A stretch of 64,000 bases of DNA from Lineus longissimus. Lineage: Eukaryota; Nemertea; Pilidiophora; Heteronemertea; Lineidae. The DNA is taken from NCBI RefSeq assembly GCF_910592395.1, contig NC_088322.1, forward strand, positions 10,413,431 through 10,477,430. The letters are read 5' to 3'. Shown here one piece after another: positions 39,001-51,000 of the stretch (within the stretch, counting starts at the first letter, position 1; each line of letters begins with the position of its first letter). Made by a program: the position numbers and the translations under genes. The notes beneath the pieces are model-generated. The model saw nothing but the letters and a program-made list of their open reading frames with translations. It made no database searches and had not been told where the DNA came from.

Positions 39001-42000
39001 AGCAAAGAAATCACCTCCTAAGGAAACGTCACCAAAGACTTCACCCAAAACGTCTCCTCCGAAAGATTTAGCTAAACCTAAAGAAGCTTCGCCCAAGAAG
39101 ACGCCACCCAAGGAACTCTCACCAAAGAAGTCGCCACCAAAAGATGAGAAGCCGAAGTCAAAGGATGAAGCAAAAAAGGATGTGAAGCCAAAGGAGAAGC
39201 CAAAGCCGAAAAAGGCACCAGAGTTCAAGCTGAAGCTGAGGAACAAGGTGTTCAAGTCAGACTCCATTGCTCATCTGAAGGTGAAGGTTGAAGGGGAACC
39301 GGCGCCCAAGATTCAGTGGACGAAGGATGGCGTTGAGATCAAGGAGAGCAGTAAGTGGCTGTTTTAGGGAAAGATATTTGGGTATGGAGTTGCGTGGTTC
39401 TTTCTTACTCTGCTGCAGATGGATTGATATGTTGCTACTCTGGTTTGAATGCTGGACTCCTGTCCTGGTTGTAGCTTGAATCTCTTCCAAGGACTTTGTT
39501 CCTTTCATGTTTGAGTCCAAAAGTAAACAGATGAGCTAAGAAGCTACCCTTGACCTCAAAGATGCTACTAGAATGCAGAATGCGGAGTATTTGATGAAGA
39601 AAGCAATATCTAAGAATCCAAAGTTGAACTTATAACATAAGTTAAGGCTGAAACACACATTCCATTTGTACTCATTTCAGAACGCTTTGAGATGATTTTT
39701 GAGGAAGGTGCCTACCACCTAGCCATCTATGACACTGTACCTAAGGACAGTGGTGTCTATACCTGTAACATCTCAAATGAGGCTGGAGAGACATCATGTC
39801 AGTGTACCCTCACTATTGAAGGTAGGTTGGAGCGTTGGTTTAGTCATGCTTGTGAAAGTCCATTAAACTGAACCAGATGATGTTTGTGCCTACATCAGAA
39901 TCTGTAAGATTGAGTGATTACCATCGCAGTGATTCTAAGTCCAACTCTGGGGCAAAGTAGGCCTGGTTGGAAACAAAAATAAAAAGGAGCAAACATTTTT
40001 AGGTTTTCAGTCAGGAGAACTTCCTGTTTCTTCGCAGAGATGCTATGAATATGAGACATAAAACTGATGTTCATTGTATCTTTGGGTCTGAACCAGGGCA
40101 GTTTAAGAATGTTTAACTCTAGACAAAAGACCAAAGGCTGATCACTGGACCATGATTATCACCAACTCAAAAGAACATTGATGAACACATTACGCTTAAA
40201 CGCAACTACTGCATGGGGAAATGAAATCTTCTGGAATACATTCAGTTAAAATTTTTAAATTGCAGGAACACCAAAACTGACTGGCAAGGATGACGACCTG
40301 CCCAAGGACGAGCCTCCCACCTTTGAGAAGGCCATGGAAGACATGACCCTACCAGAGGGAGAGACCGCCAAGTTCACATGCAAGACCAAAAATGCCAAGG
40401 ACCCTAAAATCAAGTGGTACGTTCACCCACAAGGGCCTTATTGACAATTTTAGTTATTTCATCATCCATAATAGTGGTGTTTATGTTACTTTTTACTCAT
40501 GGTTACAACATTAGTTTCTTCTGAAACATATTTTGATATGGCATCGCTGCTCCTCAGGAATTCCTCAGTAAATGCAAAATGCGATCAGTCACTGAGGTCC
40601 TGTCGTGACAACACCTTGTGACGCCATATTGGGCTGGCAAGGCAGACTTAATGACACAGCCTTTACTCTTGTGTCAGCTGGGATGCCCTGACATTTTATC
40701 ACCAATGGATTTATTTCATCAGCTGTATTACTGATCACCTGACAATGGTGAATAGAAAGAGAAGGGAATTGAGTGTGTTTCTATCACATTTCGGCTATTT
40801 TACTCCAGATCTTCAAAGAATCAGTTCAAACGAATGACCTTTTGATTTCAGGACCAAGGATGGTAAAGTCGTGATTGCATCCAAACACATCCTGATCGAT
40901 GCCAGGAATGGCTCATGCACCCTCACCATCCAAGGGATCACCAAGAAAGACGAGGGGAAGTACACATGTAACGTGACAGCCAAAGGTGGCGCTGTCTCAT
41001 GTGAGGCTACGCTAAAAATCGGCAGTAAGTACTTGTATCATGGAGAAATTTGCTTGTGTTGTCCAGTAGGTGGTTTATTAACATGGGATCCAGTCCATTT
41101 GAATTTGCTCGTCTGATTTTCTTTACCTAATCAAATAAATTTATGTTCTTTTACAGAACCAGAGAAGAAGAAGTTGACAAAACCAAAGGATGAGAAAGAT
41201 AAGGACAAGAAAAATGAGAAAAAGGAAGCAAAGAAGGATGACAAAAAAGATGAGACAAAAGGCAAAAAGGATGACAAAAAAGATGCCAAGAAAGATGAGA
41301 AGAAACCAGAAGAGAAAAAGGATGAGAAAAAGCCAGCAGACGACAAGAAGAAGAAAGCAGACGACAAAAAGGAAGAGGAGAAAGTTGAGGAAAAAGATAA
41401 AAAGGATAAAAAGGTTGAGGAAAAGGATAAAAAGGTTGAGGAAAAAGATAAAAAGAAGGAAAAGACTGATGAGGAAAAAGATGAAGTTGAAGGGAAGGAA
41501 AAGTTTGCGCCAGAGTTTGTCGAGCTGCTGGAGCCCGTCTATGGTGATGTTGGCAGTCCCATCCATCTTTCTTGCATCATAGAAGCCGAACCGAAGCCTA
41601 CCATCTCTTGGATGAAGAATGGTAAAAAGGTAGGTTATTGTTATATCATTCAGTTTCTTTCATCTTTTCAGAAGTTACTTGTTATTTCTTCAACTGCAGC
41701 AACCAATATCAGCCCTGCAACCCTTGCAACATCTGTATGTATGATCCATGCAATAGGTGCAAATGCAACAACCCATGCAACCGCTGTATCACATCTGTAA
41801 CAGCTGTACAACAGCTGTAACTCATGTCATGTCACTTCACACAGTTCAAATCTGACTTCCTTGCTTGAAATATTAACCAATAACCCCTTGGGTGGCTCAG
41901 TCAAGCGATCAAGGGTTCAACTTTGCTATAAGCAGTTTTGAATATTTATTAGCATTTCACCGGCCCTACAAACTTTTGTAAACATAGCAAGTCACATTTA

Positions 42001-45000
42001 AGAGCCACGTTATTAGTTTTTGTAGACTGCTGCCTAATTGTGAAGTTAACAAGATTTTATCGTCATTTTGAGGGGTTTGTTTTATGATTCTTAAGATCTG
42101 TTTTGGCTTCTTTCGTAAGGTCTTTAATACCTTTACTAAAGACATTCTTAGATGTAAATAGGCCTTTTATGCTTGGTTTATTGATCATTCAGATTTTGCT
42201 TTGTTGGGATGAGTTATTTGGTATAAATGTCTGGGATTTTTATTAGAATTTTGTGTTCGGTTTGGTAAGAATCTGGGACAATATTGAATAATCTCTAAAT
42301 TGTGTGAAATAGTTAACTGTTTGGTAATAATTAGTGATATTATCTTGTCAAATGTTAAAAGTGTGATTACCAAACATCACAATATCACCCTCAGTGATAC
42401 ATGAATAATAATTATTAGGATACTATTTTATTGTTGGTGCCTGAATTTTGACATTTTCTGCAAGCTGAAAAGTTCAAATGTTGATATTTTCTTTTTGTCT
42501 TAGTCTTCTTTACATTTCCAAAAGATTTGGGGCCCAAATATCTACCCTGATATACCTATTTACCTAGGAGAAATATGTTAGCACAATACCACAAGATTAG
42601 TAGTTTTGGCCTGAAAACTATTTATTTTCTTTACCTTGTACACACATTGTGTTATTTGATTGGAATTTAATACATAAAAATGGAAACGATTATTTGATTG
42701 TTGTTTTTAGACTAGTTTGATGAATTTTATATATTGTTTATTTCTACGTGAAGTATTTCAGTACTCTTGTGTTGTACCCCAAGTTATATGGCACGCCTTA
42801 ACCTGCCGGCCATGGAGAGTTCCCTTTATGGCCTAATGGTTGCAATGTTGTCTCCAGAGTTAGACGTTAAGCAACATTGAGCATGGTCATAATTTTGAGG
42901 GGTGACCAGCACCTATGATACATGCATTTACTTGATAATTCAATATCCATGGAGGAATGTGTACAATATGATGATTTTAAAATTCTTTACCCGATAACTT
43001 ACCAATGAGTTAATCAACCCATTGGCTTAGAAATATGATAGGCCTTAAAGTTTATACAGAACAAGAATTTCCATGGCTTTATAGTTAGCTCAAGTTAGGT
43101 CGAAAAACTTTACGGTCACTGATATATGGTAGTGTACTTTTATCGGCAATTATCTTGATCATTATGCTAAAGTAAGGTTGAAACACAATTTAAGTACACA
43201 GAGTGTCATTCACTAAATACTAGCGTTGCCTGATTGCCCATAAACACCCTCACTCTATTACATCAAAACGACCCATTGTGACCCACATCGGACTATTTAC
43301 ATACACAGTGGCACATGTCCCAAGCTGATCTGTTCGATTGTCAACTCACTGCCGAGAGAACGGCTTAACATAATCATATCTACTTGGATATTCATTTGAT
43401 TTGCAATACCGTTTGGTAAGTTTTTTCTTTCTGTAGCGACCTATTTCCGTGGTCCTTGCTCACAAAATGTTGCACGCGATCTCAGTGGACTGCTAAACCT
43501 CAGCCAGGTGAGAGATGACCTGCTATAACTTTTACTAGGACCTACAGTCTAGTACTAGAGGTGCCCACATTTCCTGGCTTACAGCTCCATGCAGTGTCCA
43601 GATTAGTTCAACAACTGAATGCCTCGCCTCGGGATTTTTCTAGCTCTTCAGGCGCTGGTGCAAAAATTCTCCTCTGGACCCCAGAGTTTGTGCACAGGAT
43701 GCTGCAAGCTACCCTGGGCTGCATCATAACTTAACATATTGTAAGAACCATTTAACTGCAGCAAATCGATAAAATTGTCGACCACCGGCCCAAGTGCAAA
43801 TTAAACAAAATTCCCAACTAGTTGTGCTGCTGAACTTTGGTCTCCAGTACATAGGGTACTTTGGTCTCCAGTACATAGGGTGTAAAAAAAGGGCAATGGC
43901 AAAGTTTGGCAACCTCCAAACATTGATCAGATTTGTACCCTTCCCACTTTGGTTGATCATCATGATGCCAGATTCCCTACCACTTGGCCTATGGAGCCCT
44001 GATCGAAGTTTGGGGACTGTGAGGACAGTCACTAATGTCTTGACTGTCACTGGAACTTTCATTTTCCTTGTTCAGGGCAGTGTCTAAAAAATCTGTATAG
44101 GCCTTTTCGACAAAGACGAATCGACTTTGGACAATGCCATAAGCCAGACGCTTTGTTCCACTTGAAAGGCACGACTGCTCCATCCAAACAAACTTCTTTG
44201 AAAAGGTCGATTCCACATACGTGCCACATTCTGAATATTTTGACTGTCATATTTGACTGTCATATCGATTGAAACATGGTTTTAATTGAAATATGATCAT
44301 AACCTTATATGTAAACATGGTAATCAACAGTAGCTTTGAAGAGCTTTCGTTTTGCCGGAGATGTTTGAGGTGACCACAACACGACATCCTCAAGTGCTTT
44401 TGTCTTGTTGGCATTACAGAGGAGACTAAATCGTATTAAGTCATATATCATGTGACGAAATTAAAGGTTCCAGATATTTTTTATCTAAAAATAAACATTA
44501 CATTGACCATTACCCTCATTACACAAAATGTTTGTTCATAATTTCTCAATTATGCTGAGTTACTCAATTTATTTTTTAGATTGATTGTGTCAACAATGGG
44601 CATATGTATACTAAATAGGCGAATATATCATTTAAATAGTAAGGTCATGTAGGATATGATATGATAGCATATGTGGAATATATAGGATGTGATATTATAG
44701 CACTTGGGGCATAGCCTGGGTGATTTGACCTGAAAATTGGAGGAGAAATACCCCCGGGAGAATAACACCTTAGTTATGACTTAAGTTAGTAATTTCATTT
44801 GAACTTGGGAAGTGTTGTCTTACTATAGGCAACCAGTGAGCAGGCCAGTTTGGCCTACAATCAGAAAAACGAGTCAAAAACCAAAAAGTCTAGTTTATTC
44901 AAAAGAGCTCTGTTTATTTTCAGCTGAAAGAAACGAGCAATCTCAAATTCAGCCAATTAGACGACGGCACCTGCTCCCTTGATATCGCAAAGGCCAAGTT

Positions 45001-48000
45001 CACCGACGTCGGTTTTTACGTGTGTGTGGCATCCAACTCCGTCGGAGAGGAGACTGACTCGGCTGCTGTGGATCTATCTTGTAAGTTTCCTTAGTTCTCT
45101 GCATGTTGAATGAAGAATTTCAGATACGGGTCTGGCCAAAGATAAAGTCGACACTAGGCAAAGAAACCCAATTGGTGCCTAAGCCTAGAGGCACCAAAAA
45201 CACTTGTAGGAGAATAACTCATGACCGCTTTTATCCAACGGCAGCCGTGATATCCGGACTTATCATTTTGCCTTATTTCACAGATTTTGACCACTGTCAT
45301 TTCCTCCTGGTTGTGTTTTTTTTTCTGAAAGGGTTAACGCCAGTGTTTCTTACAGCATTTCATAGTGCATGAACTCCACTACAAAGCTGTATTCATGTAT
45401 ACATCTAGAGTTACTGTGACTGATTGACATCATAAATGGATGTTGACTCTGATGACGTGATGGCATGTATTGTTGCTTGTCAGTTAAAACAATGCCCTAC
45501 TGTCATAGGGTATGGTAATGGTGATTGGACATGCAGATTTAGGCAATAGGAAAATATTTCGTGTTTCGGTTTATGGGTCGAACTCTTTGTAAACAATTGT
45601 GTTGCACAATGAATGGTCAGAAGATTACTTCAGGGAGTCTTCTGTACGTATCTCAAAAGAAGACACCTGGTCCTAGAGCGCCCCAAAAAGGCCGCTGAAA
45701 TAGCTGCATCCTGGCATCATGACGCCTGCTCACGTTTGCTGGGTGCTTAAACTCTGCAGTCCAATAAATGCCAACAATAAATCTGCTCCAAGGGCTGAAA
45801 AGGTAACTGGGTTGACCCTTATACTATTTGATCATATTTATCCTGAGTAGCATCCGGCTCCCGCTATTCTCTGCCACAAATGTGAAAGTGCCCCATGAAA
45901 ATGGCAGCAACAGATCTATATATAGTCATAGAATTTCAGTTCTTTTGGCAATTCACATTGTCCTCGATCGTGAAGACCCTCAGTGCTCACTTTCCACCCT
46001 TTTTTACATTAGGGTAGACAAGGTTGAAACCTGTTTGGCTACCCAGTGGGGGGTGGCACCTTGTGTTTTTGCGGTCTTTAATTTTCTTCGATCCTCTCCA
46101 CCCCTTTCTAATTGGATGATTAGGGATTGGTTTGTGTGTTCTCAGCGGGAGAGTCTAAGACCTCGGTTCAGTCACGTCTGCTTAGCAGGTTTCAACGCAG
46201 ATTTACTAAATTCTTTTCGCTCTTAAAATTCCATGGGTCGTTATCGAAGTGCACCATTTTGAGAAGGAATGTGCCACTGCAGTGGGGCAAGTGTGCATGA
46301 CCCTTTCTTCTGCAGCCAGAGCGAGAAACTGATATAACCATTTCACATTTCAATCAATCTGTCATTCATGGTTTGACGAATAGAGAAGAGATATATACTT
46401 GAATTGATCGCTCAATCTAAAAATATATTTATTCACTTTTTTAACTGACAGTTATGGTAAAAAGTCAATTTTGATTAGGTGGTGGCTATAATTTGATGCA
46501 ACGAAATACCTCACAGAAGCGTGTATCAGTACAGAGCATTTTAATCTTATGAAAGACAGAAGGCAACTGGGCCTTCTTGTTGACCTAGGTGGGCCAATGG
46601 CCCTTTTTGTCGACTTAGTTTTTCCCAAAATAATAAGCCAATGGCAGCTAACATTTTGGCAGACACAAGTCACTATATGGATTGGTGACCATCTCAAGGC
46701 AAAATGCTTCAGTTCAGGCTAAGAACACCAGATGTAGACACTGTCCAAAAGCATTAATCTGAGGTAAATATTGATAAAAGGCTGACCTGATTGATTTTGG
46801 AGAGAGAAAATTTATACCGGTAAATTATTCTTATGAAATATTTACTTATTTACATGTTGGTCTGATTTATTGAAAGTCATGACCGAGCTAATATCTACAT
46901 GATTGAGCATATCTGGGGTTGAAAATATAGTTTTGTCAGAGTTTTGTTGGTGATTTATCATCTAAATATGGTTGTGGCGTTTGTACCTGGTTGTGAAATC
47001 AGTGACACAATCTCTTAGTGACATGGATAGTTAGTCAAGGATAACAGGGACATCTCAAGAGCATTTGTAGCAGAAAAAGCAGCTCACATGTTTGGCGTTG
47101 TCAGAAAAAAGTCAATGCCTTGAACATGCAGAAGCGATTTTACAGTAAATGTTGTCTGATATCGCATACAGTAGAGCCTCTCTATTAAGGACACCCTCAG
47201 GACTGACAAGTTCTGTCCTTAATAGAGAGGTATTCTGATTAGAGAGGTCAAATTGAATGGAAACAACCAATTTGGGATCAAAACTAGTGTCCTCATTAGA
47301 GAGGTTGTCCTTAATAGAGAGGTGTCCACTAAGGGAGGTTCCACTGTAGTTTTAAGGGTTAATCGCTCCCTCCACTAAATAGCATTAAGATCAGAGTCTG
47401 GTATGCTAATTACTAGCTTTAATCATGTCATTGGGCTAATCCTTGGGGAATCTGGATTTAGATGTAGCAAGGTTGTCTACTAGAAACTTAATCGGTTGCT
47501 ATGGGATACTTGTAACAAGGGCTCTTTTAAATCTCCGTTTGCGATCTTGGCTTGATTTACAACTGATGGCTAATCGAATAGCCAGAGCCTTAGCAATCGT
47601 ACATAAGGTATTCTACTGGTGCTAGCTGAGTCACCAAGCCAGAAGGGGACTATAATCCTACATGGCCTGTTTTTAATGAAATCATAACAGTATTGCCTAA
47701 CTGATGAAATCATTGCATATGATGGAAATGAGGCGAGTTAATTGCACATTTGATGGGGGGGGGGGGGGGTGTAACTTTCAATTCATCTCCCTCGCCTTGG
47801 TGATCTTGCAGTCTAGGATAAATCTTTCTTGTTTGGATTCCACATGAGTTTGAGTTCCGCATCAAATCACAAAAATAGCATGTCTCAACAGTTTGGACCC
47901 TTGATTTAATTAGCTAGCTTTGTTTTGCCTGTCTGCTACAGTGTATGATCACTCAGCTAACATGACAGGGTGCGTGGAATGCAGGCTAACATGAATATCC

Positions 48001-51000
48001 TTTGGCTCTATCAGGTCTGATCAGCTGGGATTTGAAGCTAAGATAAAAAAGAGTGTCCCAGCACTAAGCTAGCCTCTGTTGCTATCCATCTCGGTGACTC
48101 AGCCCCCATGACAGGGTGGAGTGGCCATCACTTATCACCCATCCTTATGCCGGGTCATCTGTCATCTCGGTGTGCAAATGCTGCTAAATAATTCCCATGT
48201 GATTGTTTTAATTGCCATGGAAACATGAGGCAACAGGGAACAGCAGCTGAATACATGTGTGTAGAAAAAACAGTTTTGTCAAGTTTTACCCATTGATTTT
48301 GCATACTCCTGGTTGTTGAAAGTCGTATTCATCAATGCTGTGTAATGACTAAACGGAACAAAGTTGAAAATGTGTGGTAAAAATTGACAATTACTTTTGA
48401 GTTCTACTGTACACCACAGCATAAAACAGTGTTTGACTGTGACATCGACCTTGATTCATCCATATGAGAATGATGTGCAACTACGGTTGGGTACCAGTTG
48501 GAATTATTGGCCATCTATCTCTATCACATCATTTAGATGGGGTCGTCATGCAGAGTTTCTTTTCGATGTCTTTCAGTGGACCATGCACTGATGAGTGATG
48601 CGATCGCAGGCAAATGTCTTGCCCAAGATCACAAGCAATGTGACAGAGTTCGAAAACCTCAATATACAGAATTATAACCATTGTCATAGCTGAATCCACA
48701 CACTGATGGATGACACAATGATGAGATCTGCTATAAAAAACCCTGTTGTTTCCTCATAAAAGATCGATCCACAGCCAAATGGTCATCATTATTTTATCAA
48801 TAGGTTACATGAAGTGGCATGTTGAGAGGAAAAATATACTTCGTGAGCTGGCTATTATGAATAACGGGATGAGTCACAGTTCAGAATCGTACTGTAAAAT
48901 GACAAATTTTATTTCCTTTTTTTGCAATTCTCAAAAATGTCTCAACAAATTTCATGATCCTTATTTTTTTCTGGATTATGAAATTTCGTTCAGTTTTAAT
49001 ACCAATCAGAAGATCTGTTTCGCGATTTTTATTTAGCACATTTTTCCTTTATTGCATATTGAGATGAGTTGGTTACAACGGGCAAATAGAAAAGGTGGGT
49101 AGAACAAATGTTTATGTCAGTCTTTTTCTAGTCATTGATCCAAGTCTCTGGCATGAAGCCCATTCTTGGTTTCGGCATACTGATTGCTGAACATGAAAAT
49201 CGAAGTATGGCCATCTCTTCAAATTGTAAAATACCAGTCGTTCAAATAGATTCTGTTCCAGCATTGTTTTTACTGGCCTAATTGTTCCACGAGGTAAAAA
49301 GTGATGGAGCCACTTACCAAATCATTGATACTCCAAATAACGAAATGATTGTTATTACTGGGCTGATTGCGACCATTGATTGTGCCAATTTGTGTTGTAG
49401 TGCTCTGAACAGGTGTCCGGAAAAGCTGAAACTGGGCACCCTGTATTTTCTTGAAAGTAACGTGCGGGCAGAGCATGGCCTTAAAGTGCACCGCAGACAG
49501 GCAATTTTTATTGTGACAATGTGTGATATTTATCACATGCAACGAAATTATGTGCAGAGCATAGCCCTAAAAGGCACTGCAGACAGACAGTTTTTATTGT
49601 GACGATCTTTGATATTTATTGCATGCAACTAAACTAGTCTGTGAGGGTTATTGGATGTGCCTGCAGCAGTATTAAATCAGCCATCCTTGTGATAAATTTC
49701 AAAACCTGCCATGACTGATCATGGGTAAAAGGGTTAATCAATTATCCGCAGCAGAAAAATGGTGCAAGACTATTGGCACAACCATCATTTTAATGATGTG
49801 TGTGTTGAATGTGACCCCACCCACTTCATGACCTCATGATACATTTCTATTTGTTTTGGATGAAAAACGACTATTGTTTATTTGCCATGCGTTATCTTAT
49901 TAGTTATATTTTATCATCAAGTTATCATCATTGTTGGCGGAATTGACGAAAGTACTCAGTTGTAGGAATGTCGAGTGCACAGGAGTGAGCGATTTGGTGG
50001 TGATACTATATCAAAGGAAAATGTTATTCACTCCAAATATCTGCCCTCATTTGATTGCTGTGTGCGCTAGGATTGCTGAATGCAGCTCAGTCTTGAGGGC
50101 CGTTAACTTTTTGGTCCTGGGGGGATTCGCCTTTTGGGAGGGAGGAGCTTGCAAACTTAGAGTAACCAGCTTGCCACTTTTTTCCAAAGAAGTTACAAAT
50201 CTGCATAAAAAGCATTTCAGAGACGTCTGTGGTCCCCTCTGCCCGCCATTATCCCCCTAAATACAGCCGTGGTCTTTACCAGTGTGCGGGTGGCCCAGGA
50301 CATCACAATTAACAGTGCATTCCTGGATTGTCAACATAAGTACTCCAAGGGTTAACCCAGGATAGACCAGTTCCTATAAAGCTAGAGGAAAAATACTGCT
50401 TTTTGGCAAATTTGCAAATGCATCTGTATGGCCCTGTATTTTGTGTCTGGCAATCTCCCAACAGATTTGTTGCCATAGGCACATTGTTGTTTGATTAAAC
50501 AGGAATATGATATGTAGATAGGCTAACTGGTATGTCATGTGAATAAATAAACTCTGAGAGTTAAACTGATAAGAAAGTGCAGCAGCAGAAGGGCCATATG
50601 TTCACGTGGGTAGGTGCAGGGGTTACTGCCACCTCCCCCTCCCAGGCACTGATCTCCCTAAAACCGACATGTTTTTGATCACCTGATACAGGTGCTCTGA
50701 CCACCCCTCCCTGAGAGTCTATTGCCCCTCTCAGGCTTCCCCATACCTAGCACCAACGATCGACATGGGGGTTGTCCCCAACCATCGATTGCTTCTTGGC
50801 AAGGGGGGTCACTAAATGATAACAGCTGTGGAGTGCCTTTTTGACCTGCTCATTTCTTGATTTAGAAAAAAAACATTGGTCCAGGTATTCTTTCCCTACC
50901 TGTGCCCTTCATCAAAAGTAGCAGACTCTGATCAACAACAATGAACAAGGCCAAGAAAATATCACCAAACGCCAAGACGCTACCCGAAGAACTGATTTGC

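Noticed and set aside
38755-39267. 170-residue antisense ORF opposite the SPPK repeat
   Set aside because: Gly/Phe/Ser-rich mirror of the KSPPK repeat; no independent support.
41131-41566. Long antisense ORFs opposite the Lys/Glu-rich exon
   Set aside because: Ser/Phe/Leu-rich shadows of a low-complexity coding exon; no splice or start context, and the plus strand continues into an Ig domain.
45828-46226. 132-residue ORF in the large intron
   Set aside because: No recognisable motif and composition like random intronic sequence.
49282-49602. 106-residue ORF as a gene
   Set aside because: It crosses an 86-bp tandem duplication and shows no domain pattern, signal peptide or splice support.
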